A stretch of DNA of 64,000 nucleotides from positions 22,259,254 through 22,323,253 of the forward strand of contig NC_064555.1 of NCBI RefSeq assembly GCF_023856365.1, written 5' to 3'. The translations under genes and the position numbers were made by a program. Below, one piece after another: positions 34,000 to 44,705 of this stretch; position 1 is the stretch's first letter; each line of letters opens with the position of its first letter. The notes below the pieces were generated by a model, which saw only the letters and a list, made by a program, of their open reading frames with translations, was not told the DNA's origin and did no database searches. The stretch is from Brienomyrus brachyistius (Eukaryota > Chordata > Actinopteri > Osteoglossiformes > Mormyridae).

Positions 34000-35600
34000 C
34001 ATATACCAAACATGAACAAATTACACTGGCAAAAAAGCAACAGTGGTCTTAAGTTAAAGTTCAATGGCAGGGATAGAGAGGCACTTAACAAAAGGGCTGC
34101 CAAAGGTATGGCCTTTGAAATCAGCACCAAATCAGCACCTCCATAGCCCAGTCTGTCAAAATTTGTCTTGAATTTCATAGGTTACACAGCAGGGCTGCTG
34201 CTGAAGGCCAGCGCAGAAATACATAAACCCCGCTGAGGAAAGGAAAATGTGACGCTGTCCAATGAGTCATCTTTCACAGATTTACTGAAACTATTGGTTA
34301 CAAGATTCAGAACACCTCCATTTTTCCAGTCTTATTGACATTTTAGCTGTTCAAGTCCAGTGAACGACCTGAAATGGTACAAAGATAAGCCGTAAACTGC
34401 CAGAGATTTAACAAAAGGTTTAGGTCACCCAAAACTGAAAAATAATGTACATTTCAGACTGGAAAGGCCCTTACAGGAAACAAGTAATATGTCACCAACT
34501 TAGAACTTTTCTGCATCACTCCAATAAAGGCCCTGGAGCAAGAGGAGCTTCTAACAAAGCAAGAACCTATTTACAGACCAGAAGTGCAATATAAGACATT
34601 CAGTCATACTTTACATTAACTGCTTTCATAATCTATACAATTCATAGAACATTCAGTGCATCTTCATAAGGCATTCGGAGAACATTCATAAGCAGCATGT
34701 AAGTATACCTTAACATCCTAATAAAACTTAACGGCTTTAATTTACGTTAATAACATTAAATTAAGTTCAATTAAATTATCATATAATGTGTCAGTGAGCA
34801 CAGTTTCCTACGCAAGTGATTCCCAGCCCTGTCCTCAGGGACTCCTATACAGCAAATATGTGAACTATCCAATGGGTCCCAGAGGACTGGGTTGGGAAGC
34901 ATTGTCCTACACCATCGAAAGGTACTTGGAGAAAACTGGAGGAAACTCTGACAGGAGGACTTGCACAGAAAGACTGTCACCCTGATTAAAAAGGGCTACC
35001 ACACCGTTTTACAATGGCAATCAAATACCCTCAGGTCTAAATATAGTTGGTTCATCCTACAGCAATATGGTGACCCAAAAATATCTCCAGACTATGTCAG
35101 AACCAGCTTAGAAGAAAAGAAGGTGGCACTGGGCATCAAATAATGGGACACATATGGATGGAACCCCATCAAGTTGGATTGAGATGAACCGGACAGAATG
35201 GTGAAGTCTGACATTATGCTATTCAGCAGGGGTAAAATTAGCCACAACCCTGCCCACCCAGTTGGGAAAAAATTACCTCCAGCACCCCAAACCCCCTCCC
35301 CCCCATTCCGGTATTTCCCGATAAAGTATACCTCCCTCTCCCCCTCCTGGGTGTCTGTCATCCACCTGAAATCAATGTGCCTTAGGTGGGATGGCTGGAT
35401 ATTTGATATTTATTGTATAAATAATGTGCCACAATTGCGTTTGGCTCTTTATATTTGCGAAAGGTGTCAGCTTTGATGAGTCAAAAATTTAGATAAAATT
35501 CTGTTAAAAAAACGACTCCGTGATTCATTTTATTAAGACGTTAAACTGTGTACATTTTAATAAAAATTGGGAAAATGTAGGTGTTCTAAAGGGGGGCGTT
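34000..35600. other. gene-free spacer
   Basis: No exon is recognised. It holds one small palindromic element (34821-34905, listed separately); a G/C-rich tract near 35290-35345 is unexplained. Confidence 0.45.
34821..34905. repeat. short palindromic MITE-like element
   Basis: The left arm TCCCAGCCCTGTCCTCAGGG pairs with the right arm GTCCCAGAGGACTGGGTTGG. This is the CCCA(A/G)CCCxGTCCTC family of hairpin elements frequent in fish; the element at 14762-15012 has related ends. Confidence 0.65.
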
Positions 35601-35624
35601 TACTACAGATGAAATTGACAGAAT

Positions 35625-35870
35625 CAATACCATTTTAGCAAGACGATGTATTATGAGCCACCATCGCTGTAATGATCGCCGTTTATCTGCACCACCTGTG
35701 CCAGGTCCCCAAGGCGAACTCATTCGTTTGTTCTCATCTCACACACTGTCCACGATTGGCTGACATAAGTGTGACAGTACGGGGTTGGTCAGCAGGTACT
35801 GATTACGCGTATAGTCAGCATGCTTTATGCTGCACCGCGCGTATCTTTAAATAGTGCATGTCACTACAGG
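35625..35870 (+). repeat. dispersed repeat family A, copy 1
   Basis: It shares ordered blocks with 46665-46885 on the same strand: TTTTAGCAAGACGA versus TTCTAGCAATACGA, CACCTGTGCCAGG versus TACCTGCGCAGG, then GTCCACGATTGGCTGACATA versus GTCCATGATTGGCTGACATG. GGGGTTGGTCAGCAGG is identical in both, and GCATGCTTTATGCTGCAC matches GCATGCTTTGCATCGCAC. By eye they are roughly 70-80 percent alike. The family is unknown to me. Confidence 0.75.
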
Positions 35871-36184
35871 ATCCGAGCTAACCGTGTGATTGCGTCACGC
35901 ATGCGCTGCCGATCTCAGTGAACCGCAAAATATTGAAGCATCAAACTATTCAAGTAATAAATGGCTTTAGACCATCTGCCAAACCTGCACCCTAAACGAT
36001 TATAGAAAATTTAACTCATCTCATGTATTTCCGTACATTTTCATAAAATGGCTGATTACCTTTGTCTGTATTGACACTGGGAAATCCCCTCATTTGCTTT
36101 TGTATTTGGCCCTCACTGTTGCTGCACATGTGACTCAATTCTACAGTTGACTCAGATCATGCAGTGACTCCATAAACTGATATA

Positions 36185-38076
36185 CAGTAGAATCTGCTTA
36201 CAGCAATCACGCTTGTCTTGGTGAAATTGATTATCGTTATAATCGACCCCCCCCCCCCCTTTTACTTCATGTCTCAGGCAGATTACCATGCAACTAATAT
36301 TTCTATCTTTATTAGCCTACATGGATATAAGGTAGGGGGCGGCATGGTGGTGCAGTGGTTAGCACTGTCGCCTCACACCTCTGGGACCCGGGTTCGAGTC
36401 CCCGCCTGGGTCACATGTGTGTGGAGTTTGCATGTTCTCCCCATGTCGTTGTGGGGTTTCCTCCGGGTACTCCGGTTTCCCCCCACAGTCCAAAAACATG
36501 CTGAGGCTAATTGGAGTTGCTGAATTGCCCGTAGGTGTGCATGTGTGAGTGAATGGTGTGTGAGTGTGCCCTGCGATGGGCTGGCCCCCCATCCTGGGTT
36601 GTTCCCTGCCTCGTGCCCATTGATTCCGGGATAGGCTCCGGACCCCCCGCGACCCAATAGGATAAGCGGTTTGGAAAATGGATGGATGGATGGATATAAG
36701 GTAATTGAACGGACAACGTCGCTATTTACAAAATTTAATTGACTGATTCAAAATACAATACAGCTGTTTCAAACGTTTTTCAAATGCGCTGTAATACTGT
36801 AGCACCGGTGTTCTGTCGAATAGAGCTACTTAGTCGGGTTAGGCTACCGTAGTGCAAATCGATAGCCCTAACCCTTACACTAACCCTAACGCCCCAAAAA
36901 ACCCTAAAACATAACCCCTAAACGGTGGAACTGCACATGCGCAAAAAGGCTCGATAGTAAGTCTTGATAGGTAGCTCAACTTGTTAGAACAACTGCAGCA
37001 TCTGCCTGTCCCGCATGCCTCGTGAGTTCCTGTATATGGTGTCACGTCACGGGCAATGACAGAGGGAACAACCATACATAAAGTTAACAACCATACAGGC
37101 AGTGCAAAGGAAACAGACCACGATGGGTCAAAACGGGGTAGGGAGGATTAGGCAGAAACACTAGGTATTGCACACTCCGAGGAGCACAACAGATAGTGAA
37201 ATCAATAACCGGAGAGCACAGGACTAGAGGCAATCATACACCACTAATGAGGGAGCAGAGGAGGGGCAGCTGGAGCGAGTCACATGAATGTTGAAACCAA
37301 AGGTTAGACAAATTAGTAACTAGGGAGAGAACGAGAGGGGCAGGGATGCAAGGCGTGACATATATCTCCTGTTTGTATTTTTTAGTGTAGGTACCTGTGC
37401 TGTGTGGCCGGTTGTCACGTGTGCGTTTAACTGTGGTTGTACTCGGTTCTTGCCCGATCCTCGTGTCTGGGCCATTGTGTAATTACCCGCCTTACCGTCT
37501 TTAGTGTAACTGACCCCGTGTTTCCCTGTCATTCATGGCTTTCGTGTTATTGTTGGTTCTTGTGCTCCCTTTAATAAGGGGAAGCGTTAAGAACGACTGT
37601 CCGCCTCGTCGTTTTCATTCGCTGCTGCGATTCCTTGGTCTGATCAGCTTCGATGCTGTACAATATTGTACATAAAATATAGCTTATTGTAGTTTCGCCG
37701 TTACATCTTAGAGGCTTGTTTTTGGCAGTTTATCAAAAGCTTCGATGAGTTTATATTTGTCTTTCAAAGAAAATGACTTTTTCCCGTCTTGTTTTCTGTG
37801 CAAACATTAGCCTCAGGTAGTTAGGCGAAAGCAGACAGGCTACCGCAAGACAAAGTATGCTTATCAAAGTGAAGTGAAAAAAATTAGCGTAGTTTTAATT
37901 TTTCCGTATGTTGTCATGTATAAAAAGACCCAAATGAACACTGTAAGCGACCTACTAAATTACTATAAGTGAATTATTTAAACAGTATTTGTATAGGAAT
38001 TACTCTGCCCCGAGTTTTTTGATTAATATAATCAGTTGATCAGTATATAACTGCGATCACTAAGCGGGTTCCACTG
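36185..38076. mobile_element. pogo/Tigger-like transposon relic with nested SINE
   Basis: Terminal inverted repeats: the left end is CAGTAGAATCTGCTTACAGC. The right end, reverse complemented, is CAGTGGAACCCGCTTAGTGA. TA dinucleotides flank both ends (36183-36184 and 38077-38078), as expected for this superfamily. The length is 1892 bp including a 359-bp SINE. No transposase frame survives. The interior has a short TAACCCTAA-like stretch near 36866-36910. Confidence 0.75.
36335..36693 (+). mobile_element. full-length tRNA-derived SINE with perfect target duplication
   Basis: The head has a polymerase III A-box-like TGGTGCAGTGGTTAGCAC and a B box GGTTCGAGTCC at 36391-36401. The body (GTGGAGTTTGCATGTTCTCC, GTCCAAAAACATGCTGAGG) and the tail (GGATAAGCGGTTTGGAAAAT then GGAT repeats) are of a type very common in fish. 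The direct repeat ATATAAGGTA flanks it at 36325-36334 and 36694-36703. Intact A and B boxes and the perfect duplication suggest a fairly recent insertion. Confidence 0.9.
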
Positions 38077-38784
38077 TATGTATTTGTGCATTTTCAGGGA
38101 ACGTTCCCAGAACTTTAGCCAATTTTATACATTATTTCCACGTTTTACATTTTAACTAAGAATCTGTGACTATCGGCCCTATAACTTAATTACTTAAACA
38201 TCATTTTAATGCAATTGATGTTGAAAATAGTTTTCTAATATAATATTATTTTATTATACTGCGAACACGCCATCCATCCTCGAATCCATGACCTTTAAAG
38301 CGTAAAGCCATGGCGCTACCCGCTGCTTTACTAATCCCTTTATTTGTATTTACATAATCTTAGTTGTTGTTGTAGTTGTAGTACTGGGGAGTATTTTCCG
38401 CACGTCGCTTAATCATCCAAGATCAGAAGCCCCATCTCGGATAAGTTAATGGCGGTGAAACTCGTCGTTATGTCAGTTTTTCAAACGCACCAAATGAGTT
38501 GATTAGTCTAGCTAGATCCAATCATCCTAGATGATTGCGCGCGCCCGCGCTGCTTGAAAAGCCTTAATATTTTGAATCTAGAAAACTTGATCGGCAAGTC
38601 TCTCATTGGTTTCCACACAATGATAAAAAAAACAAGGCGCATTTTCACGCAATCCGAGCAGGACCTTTTATTAGAGGGGTATGATGAATTCAAAGATTTA
38701 ATATGTACTAAGGGAAACACATCAAAAGCGGCCCAACCGGAAAAGACGGCCGGCAAGAAGTGTCCGACAAATTAAATATGAAAG

Positions 38785-39112
38785 TAGTTTCCAAAACACT
38801 CGTATATCAAAGCGAATTTTCCCATTAGAAATAATAGAAACTCAGATTATTCGTTCCACAACCCAAAAATATTCATATAAAAATATAAATTAAAAAGTAT
38901 ATAAAACTAATTAACCCGCACTTTACATTTGAAAAGAATCGTGGATGGTGTGAGGGAGACGAGAGAGAGGAGAATGCGACGCTCAGTAGACAAAGTGTAT
39001 ATGTAATACTCGTATTGCAAGACCTCACTTGTTCAAGGTAAAATTTATGAAATTTTTTTGCTCGTCTTGTAAAACACTTGCAAACCAAGTTACTCGCAAT
39101 CCGAGGTTTGAA
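38785..39112. mobile_element. fragment of a pogo/mariner-type element
   Basis: The right end, reverse complemented, reads CATTCAAACCTCGGATTGCG followed by AGTAACTTGGTTTGCAAGTG, the terminal style of fish Tigger-like elements. The left part (CACTCGTATATCAAAGCGAA, TTCGTTCCACAACCC) belongs to the same kind of repeat, but the left terminus is missing. Confidence 0.6.
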
Positions 39113-39124
39113 TGCATATTATTT

Positions 39125-40480
39125 TTCCATTGTAGTTGAATTGATATATTTTTTTTGCACTGTGTGAACAAGTCTGTATTTATATTATTGTGAAAAAAGT
39201 GTTGTGACCTTGTTTGGAATAATTACAATGTGCAAGTTGTTATTTTGCACACTTTGTAACATTTACCTTTTAAGTAAATGTTTGAAATAAAAATAGTTTG
39301 TCTGAATATACAATTGGAACAATTGTATATGCACCTTATATATATCGTATCTTGACACTCTACAAGACATTGTGCCAAAGAAGCTGAATCAATGACAGAA
39401 CCGCAACCATGATAATAATAATAATAATAATAATGTATTGCAGTTTTTAAAGCATGGTCCTTAAAAGCCAATGCAATTAGACCGTGAAAAGGTATATGCA
39501 CACGTCACAGGAATTTTTATATCAATTCACATTTACATAAATTTAGGAAAATAAGTAACATCCCTACAATACTAAACGTGTTCCTCCTGTCAAGGAATGC
39601 AACCTGAGGTGAGACAAAATAAACAAGCCGGTGGCTATGCTGTGATTTTGCAGTGACTGGTGGGTTGTGCTCTCTTCTGTATGTCTTGCCCGGCTCGTCT
39701 GATCCTCGTGTGTGCCACACCCCCTGATTATCCACGCGTGCTTCACCGATCTTGCCCAGGTGTGTCCCATTATTTTCGGCCAGTCTCGTCTATTTCAGTC
39801 CACGTCTTGCCCTGGTTTTGGTCTGTCATTGACGTTGTGTAACTTTATGTTAAGTTTCCTTGTCGCTGTTTCCCAGGTCTCCCCAATAAATCCCCAGTTT
39901 TCCCCGTCCTTTGCCTGCCTGCTTCGTCCTTCCCTACCTCCTGCCTGCCAACCTGCCCGCCTTCACCCGTGGTACACAACACTGTGCTCCATTGGCTGTA
40001 AAGCCCCCTTCCTTTGACTTCTCCAGGCTCCAACAACTATTTAATTCTCCCAGTCTGCAAAGGCTGGAGGTGTATATGCCTCAGACTTGTGTTCACGGAG
40101 ACCCAGTTGGCGACCCGCCAGGCCGAAACACGGTCCAGTCCCACCATCCGGAAATGGCCGTCTATCTGCTGGAGTCAAATGGGTTGGATATTTCTGCACT
40201 TAGTTCAGTTCACTGCCATTTAAATAAAAAATTAATGATTAATTTCTATTCGCTTTAAGTCTCTTTACCATTTATTGCTGCTTCACACAGTTCGAGTCTT
40301 ATTTTCTTTCACATCAAATGTGAAATTAATCTATTTGTCGGTACATTTTTTCTACTTAAAGCTAATAATGCTTGGGCAATATCTAATTTTTCATAACATA
40401 ATACCGCTCTGATATTATACCACTGTATTTTTCCATGGTACGTTGAAAGGAAATGCTATTCTGGTATTTTTTAATCTTAC
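39125..40480. other. spacer with unclassified repeat sequence
   Basis: It contains an ATT microsatellite (about 39412-39434) and a pyrimidine-rich plus-strand stretch at 39660-40150. The phrase CTGATCCTCGTGTGTGCC resembles GCCCGATCCTCGTGTCTGGG near 37454, so both may come from one dispersed family. No gene is recognised. Confidence 0.4.
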
Positions 40481-40519
40481 AGATAAAGATAAGATAGATA
40501 AGAATCTTTATTGTTACTG

Positions 40520-41600
40520 TCACTTGGCAATGAAATTGAGAAAATGTAGGTAACTCAATGTGAGGCACAAGAGTGATAAAAGCATATTATGAAATGCAAA
40601 AATTAGCAGTTCTCTTTTGAGTTTAAGGCCATGAACTGTTCTTAGGTGGCTTGTCCTGATTTTCATTGTTCTGGATCTCTTGCCTGACTGCAAAACCTGA
40701 AAGAGACAGTGACCAGAATGTGATGAATCCTGTGAAATGTCCATAGCCTTTTTTTCTGGCATTGGGAGGTGTAGATATGTTCCAGGGTGGGGAGAGGGCA
40801 GCCAGTTGTTTTCTCCGCTGCACTGATGACCCCGTGGAGAGCTTTCACATCTGAGGAAGTGCAGCTGCCGTACCACACGCAGAGTCCGTACGTAAGTACG
40901 CTCTCGATGTAACGGTGGTAAAAGGCAAAGAGCAGATTTTTGGGGTGACTGTTTATTCTGAGAATTCTCAGAAAATACAGTCTGTGCTGCACCTTTTTCA
41001 GCAGCTCCTTAATGTTAGCACTCCAGGTCAGGTCATCCTCCAACTCAATACCCAGGAACCTGAACACCAGGACCCTCTCCACAAATGCCCCGGCGATGGC
41101 GAGTGGCTGAATGTCAGTTTAATTTTTCCTGAAATCAATAACCAATAAATCAATAAGCTCCTTTGTTTTTGTGGTGTTGATGGGCAATTTGTTGACTCTG
41201 CACCACTCTGACAGCCGCTCCACCTCGTCCCTGTATGCCAGCTCACTCTCCTTGCCCAAGATGAGTCCGATCACCGTCGTATCATCTGCAAACCTAATGA
41301 TCTTGTTGTTGAGGTGTGTGAGGACACTCATGTGTGTAGAGGGCGTAGAGGAGTGGGCTGAGCACACAGCCCTGCGGCGACCCAGTGTTCAGACTGAGAG
41401 CAGTAGTGGTGTGGAAACCCAGTCTGACCCTCTGGGAGCGACCTGACAGAAAGTCCTGTATCCAACTGCAGGTGAGTGACGGAAGTCATAAAGTCTGCCA
41501 GTTTGGACGCCTATCGTTGGTGTTGGTGTTACACCCCGAGCTGAAATCCACAAAAAGCAGTCTGGCATAGCTCCCCTACTGCTCCACATGGGTCAGGCCA
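40520..41600 (-). pseudogene. decayed Rex1/CR1-type LINE reverse transcriptase fragment
   Basis: Minus-strand frames encode broken reverse-transcriptase pieces. One has IRFADDTTVIGLI (41290-ish), carrying the FADD catalytic motif, followed by a typical stretch ending TKELI. Another (40663-41082) has FRFLGIELEDDLTWSANI and QHRLYFLRIL followed by a tail matching the end of the fish Rex1 ORF. Frame changes and stops separate the parts, and both ends of the element are missing, so it is dead. Rex1 is a CR1-clade non-LTR retrotransposon abundant in teleosts; the clade assignment is from memory of the motif string. Confidence 0.8.
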
Positions 41601-41979
41601 GCATGAAGGGCTTGATATAGTTTTTCCATCCTCTGTGGATCGCTTTGCCTTGTAAGCAAATTGGAAATATATGCCGAGTGGGGGACAGGGGTCCCACGAT
41701 AAAATTTATCAAGAGTTTTGGTTGCCCTAAGAATTTTGTATGGTTTCTACTTGTGAGATGGATACATGGTTTACGCACTGGAAACCAGTTAAATCAACAT
41801 TATCCAATCATACCCTATTGCAAATTCGTCTCTTCCTGACATTTTCATCTTGTTTCATTCATTGACGAAAGTGTCAATGGCGTCATAGATACATTTTTTA
41901 TTATTGTCCTGTTTTCTTAAGTGAAAAATCCTTGATGCAAATTTTTATCACGGTTCTTGTCAACAAAAATTATCACTGG

Positions 41980-42300
41980 TCATAAGGGTGGGTGATCCGT
42001 AAGGGCACGTGCAGCCATTTTGTGGGATGGTTACCCTGCATGGTTCTACAAAGGCCAGAGAATATGAGGCCATTTTACTGGAACATGTCTACCCTACGGG
42101 ACAGACGCTGTTCCATCGTGATGTTCCCATACACACTGCTAAACAAATTCAAGAATGGTTTCATTAACACCAGTACGAAGGCAAGCACTTTCCAGGCCAT
42201 TCCCACTCATCCGACATAAACATCCTTGAACCTTCTTAGGAAGCGCAGAGTGTGAAGTATCTCCATCTCATTGAGCTCTCAAAGAAGTGTAGGCTTCCCT
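41980..42300 (+). pseudogene. mariner/Tc1-like transposase fragment
   Basis: The plus strand at about 42098-42240 reads FHRDVPIHTAKQIQEWF, then after a stop GKHFPGHSHSSDINILEP. This is the spacing of the second and third catalytic Asp regions of Tc1/mariner transposases (D..PxHTAK...P..SPDLNPIE). It has stops and no visible ends. Confidence 0.65.
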
Positions 42301-42829
42301 TTGTGAAGAACGATCCAATACCCCATTACACAGTTTGAGAGCTGCTTTACAGTTTTCCAAGAAAAATTGACACTTTTCCGAAGGAAAAGCATTCTTATTA
42401 TATTCTCGATATTGTGACATCCAAAATGCCTGAGATAATCAAATATACTTGTTATTAATGATAATACCCAATAATACATTAATTCCAGTCTTCGAACACA
42501 AAGTCATTTTGATTCTCACTACAATACAAATATTATTATACATTACATTGTCATTAGTGTACATTATTACACAATGACAAAGTTGACTTTGAAACTTGCA
42601 GGCAACTTTTTTTTTTACAGAAAGTGCAGGCAGTTAATATCGTTCCTTTCACAGCTAGTTTATATTTAATGCAGAGGTGGAAAGTTCAGGTTCAGGGAGT
42701 ACAAATCTAGACCAAGATTTTGTTTCAACCAACCAGCTGAATATATGGAGTGACATTGACACTGTACTCAACTGTTTGCTTGAAACAAAATTTTGATCTG
42801 GATTTGTACTTTCTAAACCTTAACTTTCT

Positions 42830-43700
42830 ACTTCTGTTTTAAAGTGAGAGAGGGAATCTGCACTCTGACCAGGCCAAAACATTAGACTGATGGACTTGGT
42901 GTAAAGCCACTTCTGGGTGGTCTCTGCAGCATGGGCAGGAATATTGTCTTGGAAAAATAACTCCAATTATGGAAAATACATACTTTGCTGTACACACAGC
43001 TGAAAAAGCTCCCCACATCATGATAGCTTTTCCTCTAAGCTTAACTATAGTTGAGATGTATTTAACTGAAACCAAGATTTATCACTCCACAAAACTCCTA
43101 AAACCACTCTGCACCAAACTATCCATACTCTACCAAAAACTGCATCTGCCCTTGATAATTTTTCCCCCTCAGACAGTAGTGGCTCAACATGCAAACACAA
43201 ATCCAGCAAGAGACAATATTTTTGTGATTATCCTTCTAGAAAGTGTCTTTTGTTTGAGGTTTTGAATTCTTCTCACACTTTATCTGGCTTTTTTCAATTG
43301 TTCAGGACCATGAATTTCAGATGGTGGTTATCCCTTCTAGCAACATCTCCTGTTGGTCTAAGCATTGACCTATACTCAACTGACAGAGAAGCATTTGCAG
43401 CATTTTTCATGCCAGTTCACTTAAGTTTACTAACAAATAATATTATGAGGCTCTCATAATACTGTGTGCAGTACGTCTTAACATTACGCCATCGGCACTG
43501 GTCAAGAGTACATTTATGGAAGCATCTCTGTGATCCATGTATTTTTTTACTTCAAAATGTACTTGTTTTGCTTGTGACGCATGTCTTTGCCAACACAACA
43601 TTTCAAAATTGAACACTCTTTCTGTCCTGTTTCTTCATCATCCCACTTTTATATTCACGGAGTCACAGAAAACTCCACATTCTGAACAACTGATCTTTTT
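42830..43700 (-). pseudogene. degraded Tc1-like transposase fragment
   Basis: On the minus strand a piece reads RGKAIMMWGAFSA (about 43000-43040), like the GGGSIMVWGCFSA block of Tc1 transposases, preceded by DKSWFQ. Many stops and shifts are present. Terminal repeats were not found. Confidence 0.45.
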
Positions 43701-44219
43701 TTTTTTATTTTGTCCTTAGTTTTCTGTTGTCCCGCCCCCCCCAGGTCCTTCATTAAAGCCCTGACGGTTGCCAGTTAGCACCACATTTGACTGCAGGATC
43801 CTATATTGTTGATGATTCTACTAATGAGGCAAAAGCTGGCTATAGCCTATAATGCCTTCAGCTCCAAATGGACAGCAAAATATCATTATATCTACTTGGA
43901 AAGTTAAAAACAAGTGACATGGAAGACTGATGGATACATCCTGATAAAAATGCAAATGGTGTCATTAAGTCACCATTAGACAGCCAGTTGGCTTTCAAAA
44001 CAGCAGACTTAAGACAACAAACTCTAGAAACAAACAACACATACAAGCACATAAAATCCCATTTCTAGAGTCTCGATAATGGTTTTAATCATAAGTGCTG
44101 AATAATAAACAGATACAAAACCAAGGTCTGACATGAAATGCCTAATGGCGATGAGATGAGAAGAGATTTTAAACAGCCAGAACAATTAACTGTATAAAGG
44201 AGAAAATGCTTAACTGACA

Positions 44220-44631
44220 CTACTGTCCAAAGTTATGAAGAGCTAACCGGAACACATCATTGGTGCAGACCCATTTGTTGTCGATATTCTTCAGCAGAAA
44301 CATCTGGTGAAAGCCCATCACAGGGTCCTCATCTGCCTGAAGATATGAAGCAGACAAAAGCTTAACAGTAATTATAGTTCCATGCAATTTAATCCACAGG
44401 GAAATAATGACCTAAGACCAGGGTTGGAAATTAAGCATGTCCACTCACCTAATATACAATGCAATACATACACAGGCAGAAACCAACCAATCATTGCAGG
44501 CTGCGCACTCAGTCACGCATACAGTCAATTTAGGCATTCCAGCTCAGTGAAGTTGCAAGTTTTTAGACAGTGGAAGGAAACCAGAGGATCTGCAGAAAAG
44601 CCATGGCTGCACAGGATGAACAAGCAGACTC

Positions 44632-44705
<74 letters not shown>

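Noticed and set aside
36866..36910. Interstitial telomere-like TAACCC repeats
   Set aside because: Only a few degenerate units are present inside a transposon relic; too short to indicate a chromosome-end fusion.
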